From assembly GCA_964639505.1 (NCBI GenBank), contig CAZXDL010000020.1, positions 1-8,467 of the forward strand: a DNA stretch of 8,467 nt, given 5' to 3'. Positions 1 through 5,933 of the stretch are shown here, one piece after another (within the stretch, counting starts at the first letter, position 1; the number at the start of each line of letters is the position of its first letter). A model generated the notes under the pieces. The model ran no database searches. It saw only the letters and a list, made by a program, of their open reading frames with translations, and was not told the origin of the DNA. Source of the stretch: CAZXDL01 sp964639505. GTDB taxonomy: Bacteria > Patescibacteriota > Saccharimonadia > Saccharimonadales > UBA4665. Position numbers and translations under genes: made by a program.

Positions 1-1928
1 GCACCGACAACCAAGTAATCAGTGTCTTTGCCAACTGAGCTTTGAAAGGTGCCACCGAGCGCACGAATACGTTCTCCTGCCTGCTCGCGTCCCATACTCT
101 CTAGGCTGCCGGTAACCACAAAGCTCTTGCCGCTCAGCTTGCCACCGACTGTTTCAACTTTTTGCGGCCAGACATTATATTTTTTAAACTTATCGAGAAG
201 CTCTTGATTGCTGGGCTCGGCGAACCACTCTGCGACTGATTCGGCCACGATTTCACCGATACCATCCACCGCAAACAACTCATCGATAGTTGCTTTGCTG
301 ATCGCCTCGATTGTCTTGAAATGGTTTGCTAGGTCTACGGCAGTTTGCGAGCCAATTTGTCTGATACCTAATCCGTATATGAAGCGGTTGAGTGGTGGAG
401 ATTTTTTGGCAGCAATGGCATTAACAAGTTTCTTGGCAGATACTTCTGCAAATCTATCTAGTTTTAATACTTCTGCTTCTGTTAGAGCATATATATCTGC
501 CGTATCCTTAACAAGTTCAGCTTGCATTAAAGCTATGACATTTTTTTCGCCAAGACCTTCAATATCAAGCGCTGACTTGCTGGCATAATGCTCAATTCTT
601 TTCCACGATCTTGATGGGCAATGCTCGTTGGGGCAACGCCATACGGCGTCTTCGACCTTATACTTAACAAGTTTAGTATCGCACTCTGGGCAACTTGTTG
701 GCATTTTAAACGGCTTTTCAGATCCGTCACGTAATTTTACAAGAGGTTCAACTACTTCTGGAATGATGTCACCTGCTTTTTGGACAATTACGGTGTCGCC
801 GACTCTTATATCTTTGCGAGCAACTTCACCTTCGTTATGAAGAGTCGCCATTTGCACGGTGCTGCCGGCAATCACAACCGGCTCGAGCATAGCGACTGGA
901 GTAGCGGCTCCGGTGCGACCTATTGAAATAAATATATCTTTTACTTTAGTCGTGGCCTGTTCAGCTGGGTATTTTAGTGCGACGGCCGCTCGCGGCGCTT
1001 TGCCCACCACGCCTAATCGATCATATATGGCTCGGTCGTTAACCTTGATCACCAATCCGTCGGTATTAAATGGCAGATCGAGACGCTTCTTTTCCCAAGT
1101 CTCGGCAAATTTCATGACATCTTTAATACTGCCGAGCACTTTAGCCTCTTGATTGGCCAAAAATCCTAGTCCTCTGAGAGCTTCGTATGCAAAAGAATAA
1201 GTAGGCACGTCAGCGCTGCGGTCGCGTCTTAGATCATAGGCTCTAAAATGAAGCGGTCGTCCGATAACTAGCGACGGGTCGAGCTGCCGTATCGTGCCGG
1301 CCGCTGTGTTACGCGGGTTTGCAAAAAGCGGCTTCCCCGCTTCAGCTCGGGCTTTATTTAACTTATCAAAATCAGCCTTATACATAACGACTTCACCACG
1401 TATTTCAGTCCGCCCTTTTAAAAACTTATCGTACTTTTTGTCTTTTCTGAGACTAAGCGGTACAGATTCAATCGTGCGCAGGTTAGCCGTAACGTCTTCG
1501 CCAACAAAACCATCACCACGTGTTATAGCCTTTACCAAAACACCATCCTCGTAAACCACTGCAGCAGCAAATCCATCCATTTTTATATCCGTGAAATACT
1601 CGAGTTTAGTGTTTTGGGGCAATAGCTTAACAATGCGGTCGCGCCAAGCCGTAACTTCAGATTCGTCAAAGGCATCATTTAAACTGAGCATGCGGCTGCT
1701 GTGCTTAACCTGAGTAAAGCCCGGCAGTGGCGCGCCGGCGACACGTTGGGTTGGCGAGTCGGAAGTGATCAGTTCTGGGTGCTTGGCTTCGAGCTCCGAC
1801 AATTCGTGCTTGAGACTATCGGCGGCCGCCTCACTCATTATTGACTCATCTAAAACATGATAATGATAGCGATAATCGTTGATCAACTCACGAAGTTTAA
1901 GAATGCGCTGGGCGTCATTATCAGTCAT
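1..1928 (-). CDS. ligA: NAD-dependent DNA ligase LigA (C-terminus cut by window edge)
   Basis: LigA seals nicks in duplex DNA during replication and repair, using NAD+ to adenylate an active-site lysine. The minus frame is open for 642 codons and leaves the window without a stop. By residue number I see the N-terminal Ia region with its YxYH-type NMN-binding segment (19-24), the adenylation motif KMDGFA with catalytic Lys116, the motif IV region DGLVIKV near 290, and the motif V lysine 319 in KYPAEQ. These are followed by an OB fold from about 340, a four-cysteine zinc finger (Cys413, 416, 432, 437), helix-hairpin-helix repeats from about 450, and a BRCT domain from about 597. Family members are about 670 residues, so roughly 30 are missing. 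The ATG at 1926-1928 gives the expected N-terminus and overlaps the upstream gene's end by 8 bases. This suggests translational coupling, as no strong ribosome binding site precedes it. Confidence 0.97.
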   Translation of the reverse strand, partial: MTDNDAQRILKLRELINDYRYHYHVLDESIMSEAAADSLKHELSELEAKHPELITSDSPTQRVAGAPLPGFTQVKHSSRMLSLNDAFDESEVTAWRDRIVKLLPQNTKLEYFTDIKMDGFAAAVVYEDGVLVKAITRGDGFVGEDVTANLRTIESVPLSLRKDKKYDKFLKGRTEIRGEVVMYKADFDKLNKARAEAGKPLFANPRNTAAGTIRQLDPSLVIGRPLHFRAYDLRRDRSADVPTYSFAYEALRGLGFLANQEAKVLGSIKDVMKFAETWEKKRLDLPFNTDGLVIKVNDRAIYDRLGVVGKAPRAAVALKYPAEQATTKVKDIFISIGRTGAATPVAMLEPVVIAGSTVQMATLHNEGEVARKDIRVGDTVIVQKAGDIIPEVVEPLVKLRDGSEKPFKMPTSCPECDTKLVKYKVEDAVWRCPNEHCPSRSWKRIEHYASKSALDIEGLGEKNVIALMQAELVKDTADIYALTEAEVLKLDRFAEVSAKKLVNAIAAKKSPPLNRFIYGLGIRQIGSQTAVDLANHFKTIEAISKATIDELFAVDGIGEIVAESVAEWFAEPSNQELLDKFKKYNVWPQKVETVGGKLSGKSFVVTGSLESMGREQAGERIRALGGTFQSSVGKDTDYLVVG

Positions 1929-2907
1929 TTAATAGTTCTCGATATAAGGTATACATATAAGCATGGACAGCCAGCAGAGCAGACATTGTCAGTACAAAGA
2001 AAGCCCACTGCGCCAGCGGGGTAAGCCAAACGATGATCGGTATCATAATCAGCGCTGCAGCGGTTAATAAAATGATTGGCAAGCAGATAATTTTACGCAA
2101 GACCGTCCAACGGCGATAGCGCACTAATTCACGAGCTGAGCGCAGGGCTTTTAACGGTGTCATGTCTGGCAAAGTGACAATATAGAGCGCAAAAATTGAC
2201 GAAGTTAACATGTAAAGCGTCAGTAGCGCCAGCAGTCCATAAAGCATTGCCCACACAAATTTTTCGATAAACAAAACAGCGATACCGTTATTAACTACAA
2301 TGCTGTACAAACCCGATCCAATCAATAATGGGATCAGCTGCAGGGCGACAACACACATAATTAAAATGAATGGGACAAGTGGGTACATCCCACGGTAATA
2401 TGGATCGCGTATCCTGACGTTTTTACCGGCTAAGACTTCACGCAGGGCCCAGATGATTGCTAGGCTGCCCATCAGTGCCAAAAACATTTGATAGGCGCCA
2501 GCAACTTGGCTAGTCGAGTTGCCAGCCGAGCTAAGCATAATTGTAAAGATACTAAGACCAGAGGCTAGACCTGCAAAGTGGCCAGTAAACACTTGATCGA
2601 GCGTTTCTTTTAATGTGGCAGTGTCGGTCGAACCGGCAATCCCTTGCACTAAAATCAGATTTAAAACTCCATATATCAAAATTATGCCGATAAATAGCAC
2701 TTTTTGATCCCAAACTGTGCGGAAAGATTTTTTTGTCAGGCGATATACGCTGGGCAATTTTATATGATGCTTGATACGTTTTTGTAAGCGCAGACTTTTA
2801 TACTTAGGTCGTTTAAGCCTTCTAGGCTTGCCTGATTTGTGAGAGCTGACAGCCACCGGCTTAGCCACCGCTTTGGCAGATACGGTCTTCCCAGAGTTTT
2901 TTGTCAT
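1921..2907 (-). CDS. Multi-pass membrane protein with cationic N-terminal tail, function unknown
   Basis: I do not recognise a named family for this 328-residue protein. Residues 1-63 are hydrophilic, with 21 lysines or arginines and no aspartate or glutamate. Hydrophobic segments then lie at about 70-91, 111-127 (weak), 138-157, 176-200, 217-246, 273-294 and 297-320, giving six or seven membrane passes. A short loop near 247-267 (motif PDMTPLKALRSARELVRYRR) resembles the cytoplasmic loop of generic DUF975/YciC-like integral membrane proteins, but that similarity is only an impression. The gene lies 24 bases after htpX and its last 8 bases overlap the ligA start, so it is probably part of the lemA-htpX-ligA cluster. 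No Shine-Dalgarno sequence precedes the ATG. Instead a TATAAT box ends 6 bases upstream, which would fit a leaderless transcript. Confidence is high that it is a gene and low on any role. Confidence 0.85.
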   Translation of the reverse strand: MTKNSGKTVSAKAVAKPVAVSSHKSGKPRRLKRPKYKSLRLQKRIKHHIKLPSVYRLTKKSFRTVWDQKVLFIGIILIYGVLNLILVQGIAGSTDTATLKETLDQVFTGHFAGLASGLSIFTIMLSSAGNSTSQVAGAYQMFLALMGSLAIIWALREVLAGKNVRIRDPYYRGMYPLVPFILIMCVVALQLIPLLIGSGLYSIVVNNGIAVLFIEKFVWAMLYGLLALLTLYMLTSSIFALYIVTLPDMTPLKALRSARELVRYRRWTVLRKIICLPIILLTAAALIMIPIIVWLTPLAQWAFFVLTMSALLAVHAYMYTLYRELLND

Positions 2908-2913
2908 ACAATT

Positions 2914-2919
2914 ATTATA
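2914..2919 (-). promoter_or_regulatory. Candidate -10 box for a leaderless transcript
   Basis: On the minus strand a perfect TATAAT ends 6 bases before the ATG of the 328-residue membrane protein. Transcription starting about 7 bases downstream would begin at or next to that ATG. No convincing -35 hexamer is visible at 16-18 bases, where the sequence lies in the end of htpX. The box may therefore be weak or fortuitous. Confidence 0.4.
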
Positions 2920-2931
2920 CGTTAGTAATGG

Positions 2932-3804
2932 CTAAGCATGCGTGCCCATGCTCCGAAGTCGGGCGATGCGATCCTCAATCGGTGGATGGGTACTAAACAA
3001 GCCAGATATGGCGGTTTTTTTGAGCGGGTTGGCAAAAAATAAATGCGCAGTAGAAGTGTTTTGGTGCTTCATAGTGCTGCTATTTTGTGAAATTTTCTCT
3101 AGTGCGCTGGCCAAAGCTTCGGGGTAGCGGGTAGTTAAGGCGCCAGTGGCATCGGCCAAATACTCCCTTTGCCTCGAGATAGCCATCTGTATCATAGTCG
3201 CTACCAGAGGTGCTAAAATTGCCGCGGCTAGCCCTGCCAGATAGGCGGCAGGTGGAGTTTCGTCGCTATCGCTAAATATAGTTAGCCGCAAGATAATGTC
3301 TGCCAGCAACGAAATAACGACTGTCAGGGCGAAGGCCACCATACTAACCCGGATGTCGTAGTTTTTGATATGACCCATCTCGTGCGCCATCACACCTTGA
3401 AGCTCGGCATCATCGAGAGCATTAATTATTCCGGTAGTGGCTGCCACCATGGCATGCTTTGGATCACGGCCGGTCGCAAAAGCATTCATCGCTGGGTCAT
3501 CTATGATAAAAACCTTTGGCATCGGCATGCCGTTAGTAATCGATAGGTTTTCAACCGTACGCCACAGTTTCGGATTATCGCTTTTTTGAATTTCTTTGGC
3601 CCGATTTAAAGACAACGCCATCTTTGAGCCCGAGTAGTACGTAATTAATACATATATAAGCGCGCCAATCAGACCACCATAAAACACAGTCATTGAGCCG
3701 CCCAGGAACATATCAAGAATATAGACGATGAGGGCAGTAAACAGCACGAATCCGATCATAATAAACACAGTTTTGCGCTTATTGCTGGCTATATTGGAAT
3801 ACAT
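2932..3804 (-). CDS. htpX: HtpX-family membrane zinc metalloprotease (M48)
   Basis: HtpX is an inner-membrane endopeptidase that degrades damaged or misassembled membrane proteins during envelope stress. The 290-residue length fits the family. Two N-terminal membrane segments (about 13-30 and 37-56) precede the protease domain. The zinc site is HEMGH at 141-145 (His141, Glu142, His145), and the third ligand is Glu214 in the REYLAD motif (213-218). A second hydrophobic pair lies at about 152-175 and 185-208. The C-terminal THPP motif (272-275) followed by a basic, Arg-rich helix is typical. All catalytic residues are present. The gene starts 15 bases after the lemA stop with no obvious Shine-Dalgarno sequence, so it is probably translated from the lemA message. 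The lemA-htpX pairing recurs in many bacteria, and HtpX of this kind may act with LemA at the envelope. Confidence 0.96.
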   Translation of the reverse strand: MYSNIASNKRKTVFIMIGFVLFTALIVYILDMFLGGSMTVFYGGLIGALIYVLITYYSGSKMALSLNRAKEIQKSDNPKLWRTVENLSITNGMPMPKVFIIDDPAMNAFATGRDPKHAMVAATTGIINALDDAELQGVMAHEMGHIKNYDIRVSMVAFALTVVISLLADIILRLTIFSDSDETPPAAYLAGLAAAILAPLVATMIQMAISRQREYLADATGALTTRYPEALASALEKISQNSSTMKHQNTSTAHLFFANPLKKTAISGLFSTHPPIEDRIARLRSMGTHA

Positions 3805-3819
3805 CTATACGAAACTGAA

Positions 3820-4389
3820 CTAGAACTTAACTTCGACAGGCTTGTTAACGGCTGCGGTCTCAGCTTGGTCAACATCGTAGAAAACTTTATCTTTTTTGAA
3901 GCCAAGCACGCTGGCGACCATGTTAGTAGGGAAGGTTTTGCGCTTGGTGTTAAAATCGCGCACTACGCCGTTATAAAATCTGCGTGAAGCTTGAATTTTA
4001 TCTTCGGTGTCGGTAATATCAGCCTGCAGCTGCTGGAAGTTTTGTGAAGCCTTAAGATCTGGGTAAGCTTCTGCCACCGCAAACAGACTCTTTAAGGTCT
4101 GCTGGAACATGTTGTCAGCTTTAGCGGTCTCAGCCACACCGTTAGCGTTTAGGCCAGCTGTGCGAGCTTTAGTTACATCTTCAAAGACTGACTTTTCGTG
4201 CGTCGCGTAGCCTTTTACGGTGTTTACGAGGTTTGGTATCAGATCGTATCGGCGCTTGAGCTGGACCGTTATGTCACTCCAAGCTTCGTCGGACTGCTGA
4301 TTTAAGCGCACTAACGAGTTGTAGGCGGCAATCAAGAAAACCACCAATAGCACTACAACAACAATTGCAATTATTAACGCCACACTCAT
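3820..4389 (-). CDS. lemA: LemA-family membrane-anchored protein
   Basis: LemA proteins are small proteins with one N-terminal membrane helix and an extracytoplasmic helical bundle. Their biochemical role is not settled. This 189-residue copy has a hydrophobic helix at about 4-22, then the family block around residues 24-64 (YNSLV, EAWSDI, LKRRYDLIPNLV, TVKGYATHE). A later conserved segment near 136-149 contains SRRFYNGVVRDFN. The length is normal and nothing is missing. The start is well supported: AAGGAG lies 7 bases before the ATG, the clearest ribosome binding site in the cluster. A TATAAT at 4417-4422 on the same strand fits a promoter about 30 bases upstream of the start. It is the first gene of the htpX-membrane protein-ligA cluster and is divergent from the carboxypeptidase gene. 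Confidence 0.95.
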   Translation of the reverse strand: MSVALIIAIVVVVLLVVFLIAAYNSLVRLNQQSDEAWSDITVQLKRRYDLIPNLVNTVKGYATHEKSVFEDVTKARTAGLNANGVAETAKADNMFQQTLKSLFAVAEAYPDLKASQNFQQLQADITDTEDKIQASRRFYNGVVRDFNTKRKTFPTNMVASVLGFKKDKVFYDVDQAETAAVNKPVEVKF

Positions 4390-4459
4390 TAATTTACTCC
4401 TTTACTTTGTATTTCAATTATACATCATCTGACTCATGTAATGTATGATGTAAATAATT
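4390..4459. promoter_or_regulatory. Divergent lemA / carboxypeptidase promoter region with inverted repeat
   Basis: This 70-base gap separates two divergent genes. On the minus strand TATAAT (4417-4422) serves lemA, followed by AAGGAG 7 bases before its start. On the plus strand TATGAT (4444-4449) lies 10 bases before the carboxypeptidase ATG. A perfect 8-base inverted repeat, TACATCAT at 4421-4428 and ATGATGTA at 4445-4452, is centred between them and overlaps both -10-like boxes. Neither box has a good -35 hexamer. The arrangement could be an operator controlling both genes, or simply the mirror image of two similar -10 contexts (ATGTATAAT and ATGTATGAT). Confidence 0.55.
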
Positions 4460-5671
4460 ATGAAAACAAGGGTGAGAAGCCATAGACGAAGAAATGTCCT
4501 TCTTTTTTTGGCAATTTTAGCAGCTTACTCGGCTTGGTGCTTGCTGCGGCCACTACCCGATTTAAAGCCCCAGGTTGCTAATTCCGTTATTAGCGTAAAG
4601 GCACCTGCATCTACGCTCGTTTGGCCAAATAGCCAAGCAGCAGTATCGATTGTTGGTAGCGACATAATCGAGACAAAAAATGGCAACAAGCCAGTTCCTA
4701 CTGCTAGCACCGCCAAAGTTATTACCGCTCTAATGGTTCTCAAACAAAAGCCATTATCTCTTAACCAACAGGGGCCGATGATCACGCTCACTGATAAAGA
4801 TGTCGCGATTTATAAAGACTATGTATCCCGCGACGGCTCGGTTGTACCTGTGCTGGCCGGCGAGCAAATTAGCCAATACCAAGCCCTGCAGACCGTCATG
4901 CTCCCCTCAGCCAACAACATGGCTGACAGCTTGGCGATTTGGGCTTACGGGTCATTGCCCGCATATGCCGCCGCGGCCAACTCATACTTAAAAGCTCAGG
5001 GTTTAACTGGCACTCATATTGGGGCTGATGCCAGCGGGCTGGCAGCTGATTCGGTAAGCACGGCGGCAGATCTCGCAAAAATCGGCGCTCTGGCCATGCA
5101 AAACCCGGTACTAGCCCAAATCGCCGGCCAGAGCACGGCCACTGGTATTCCAGTCGCGGGCACAATTAAGAATGTGAATGACCTAATTGGCATAAATAAC
5201 ATCATTGGGCTGAAGACTGGTAACTCTAACGAAGCCGGCGGCGCATTCATTTCGGCCTCTACGACCAAACAAAACAACAAAACTATTGTTATTACCACGG
5301 CCGTAGTCAACGCACCTTCCTTATTTCAGTCAATGAAAGATTCCATCCCTCTACTAAAAAGCGCTCAAACCAACTTCACCCAAAATTCAATCGTTAAGGT
5401 AAACCAGACTCTTGGTACCTATAATTTACCATGGGGCGGTAGCGTAACTGCTAAGGCCGCCAATGCCATGTCGGTCTTTGAATGGAATGGCCAAACTACA
5501 AAAGCAAATATTATTTTAGACAATATCCCAGTTAATTCCTCGTCTGGTAATAGTGCAGGCCGCGTTGCTCTAAATAAAACACCGATTTATGACACAAAAA
5601 GCATGCCGATAATTCTGGCCTCAACTCCAACTCAGCCCCCAATTAAGTGGCGCCTAACTCATCCTTTTTAG
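4460..5671 (+). CDS. D-alanyl-D-alanine carboxypeptidase (serine-type, S11/PBP5 family)
   Basis: This enzyme trims the terminal D-alanine from peptidoglycan stem peptides outside the membrane and so limits cross-linking. The 403-residue protein starts with an Arg-rich segment and a hydrophobic helix (about 13-29), probably an N-terminal membrane anchor. The three penicillin-binding motifs are intact: SxxK as STAK with catalytic Ser83 and Lys86, SxN as SAN at 150-152, and KTG at 252-254. The roughly 90 residues after the catalytic domain are beta-rich in character and may correspond to a PBP5 C-terminal domain. They end without an obvious amphipathic anchor helix. The start is fixed by an in-frame TAA 9 bases upstream. 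No Shine-Dalgarno sequence is present, and a TATGAT box 10 bases upstream suggests a very short leader. It is divergent from lemA and convergent with the tRNA unit. The family is clear; the exact paralogue (dacA, dacF and so on) is not. Confidence 0.93.
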   Translation: MKTRVRSHRRRNVLLFLAILAAYSAWCLLRPLPDLKPQVANSVISVKAPASTLVWPNSQAAVSIVGSDIIETKNGNKPVPTASTAKVITALMVLKQKPLSLNQQGPMITLTDKDVAIYKDYVSRDGSVVPVLAGEQISQYQALQTVMLPSANNMADSLAIWAYGSLPAYAAAANSYLKAQGLTGTHIGADASGLAADSVSTAADLAKIGALAMQNPVLAQIAGQSTATGIPVAGTIKNVNDLIGINNIIGLKTGNSNEAGGAFISASTTKQNNKTIVITTAVVNAPSLFQSMKDSIPLLKSAQTNFTQNSIVKVNQTLGTYNLPWGGSVTAKAANAMSVFEWNGQTTKANIILDNIPVNSSSGNSAGRVALNKTPIYDTKSMPIILASTPTQPPIKWRLTHPF

Positions 5672-5679
5672 CTGCCTTG

Positions 5680-5707
5680 AAAAATAAAAAATCCCGCGGT
5701 TGCGGGA
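5680..5707 (-). terminator. Intrinsic terminator of the tRNA unit
   Basis: Read on the minus strand, a 6-base-pair stem TCCCGC/GCGGGA with loop AACC (5692-5707) is followed at once by TTTTTTATTTTT (5691-5680). This is a typical Rho-independent terminator placed just after tRNA-Val. On the plus strand the stem is not followed by a proper U-tract, so it would stop carboxypeptidase transcripts only weakly if at all. Confidence 0.85.
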
Positions 5708-5713
5708 AGTTTA

Positions 5714-5790
5714 TGGTGGGTGATGAGGGATTCGAACCCCCGACCCCCTCGGTGTAAACGAGGTGCTCTAGCCAGCTGAGCTAATCACCC
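5714..5790 (-). tRNA. tRNA-Val (anticodon TAC)
   Basis: The minus strand folds as a full cloverleaf. The acceptor stem pairs GGGTGAT with ATCACCC, the D-loop region is AGCTCAGCTGGCTAGAGC, and the anticodon stem CCTCG/CGAGG encloses loop TTTACAC. The T-arm contains GTTCGAATC. The anticodon is TAC, which reads GUA and other valine codons. The 3' CCA is encoded (5714-5716). It lies 14 bases after tRNA-Leu and directly before the terminator, so the two are probably cotranscribed. Confidence 0.97.
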
Positions 5791-5804
5791 ATGTTGCGCG
5801 TTCG

Positions 5805-5889
5805 TGGTGCGGACGAGAGGACTTGAACCTCCACACCTTTCGGCACAGCCACCTCAAGGCTGCGTGTCTACCAATTCCACCACGTCCGC
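5805..5889 (-). tRNA. tRNA-Leu (anticodon GAG)
   Basis: This 85-base minus-strand cloverleaf has acceptor stem GCGGACG/CGTCCGC and the D-arm TGGTGGAATTGGTAGACA typical of leucine tRNAs. The anticodon stem CAGCC/GGCTG encloses loop TTGAGGT. A long variable arm (around TGCCGAAAGGTG) marks it as class II, and the T-arm contains GGTTCAAGTCC. The anticodon GAG reads CUC and CUU. CCA is encoded at 5805-5807. It is the promoter-proximal tRNA of the pair. Confidence 0.97.
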
Positions 5890-5904
5890 GTGAAAGGCTA
5901 TAAC

Positions 5905-5933
5905 ATCGTATCTGTTTTGGACTAAAAATTCAA
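5905..5933 (-). promoter_or_regulatory. Promoter of the tRNA-Leu/tRNA-Val unit
   Basis: On the minus strand TTGAAT (5933-5928) and TACGAT (5910-5905) are separated by exactly 17 bases, each matching the sigma-70-type consensus at 4 of 6 positions. Transcription would begin about 8-10 bases before the tRNA-Leu 5' end. The -35 hexamer overlaps the stop codon of the upstream oxidase gene. A nearby TATAGC is an alternative -10 box. Confidence 0.6.

Noticed and set aside
208..1554. Four plus-strand open frames (208-588, 628-840, 859-1152, 1294-1554) and a minus-strand frame 533-730
   Set aside because: They lie entirely inside the ligA coding region, which is continuous on the minus strand with all ligase motifs in one frame. 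Their translations show no recognisable domains.
2920..2936. Short inverted repeat TTAG...CTAA between htpX and the membrane protein gene
   Set aside because: The stem is only four A/T-rich pairs with no T-tract, so it does not support a terminator.
4514..4550. Possible lipoprotein signal around Cys27 of the carboxypeptidase
   Set aside because: The residue before the cysteine is tryptophan (SAWC), which does not fit the lipobox. An uncleaved N-terminal anchor is more likely.
4525..5310. Open frames in other frames inside the carboxypeptidase gene (4525-4791, 4800-4991, 4896-5165, 5014-5310)
   Set aside because: They are shadows of a gene whose three catalytic motifs sit in one uninterrupted plus-strand frame.
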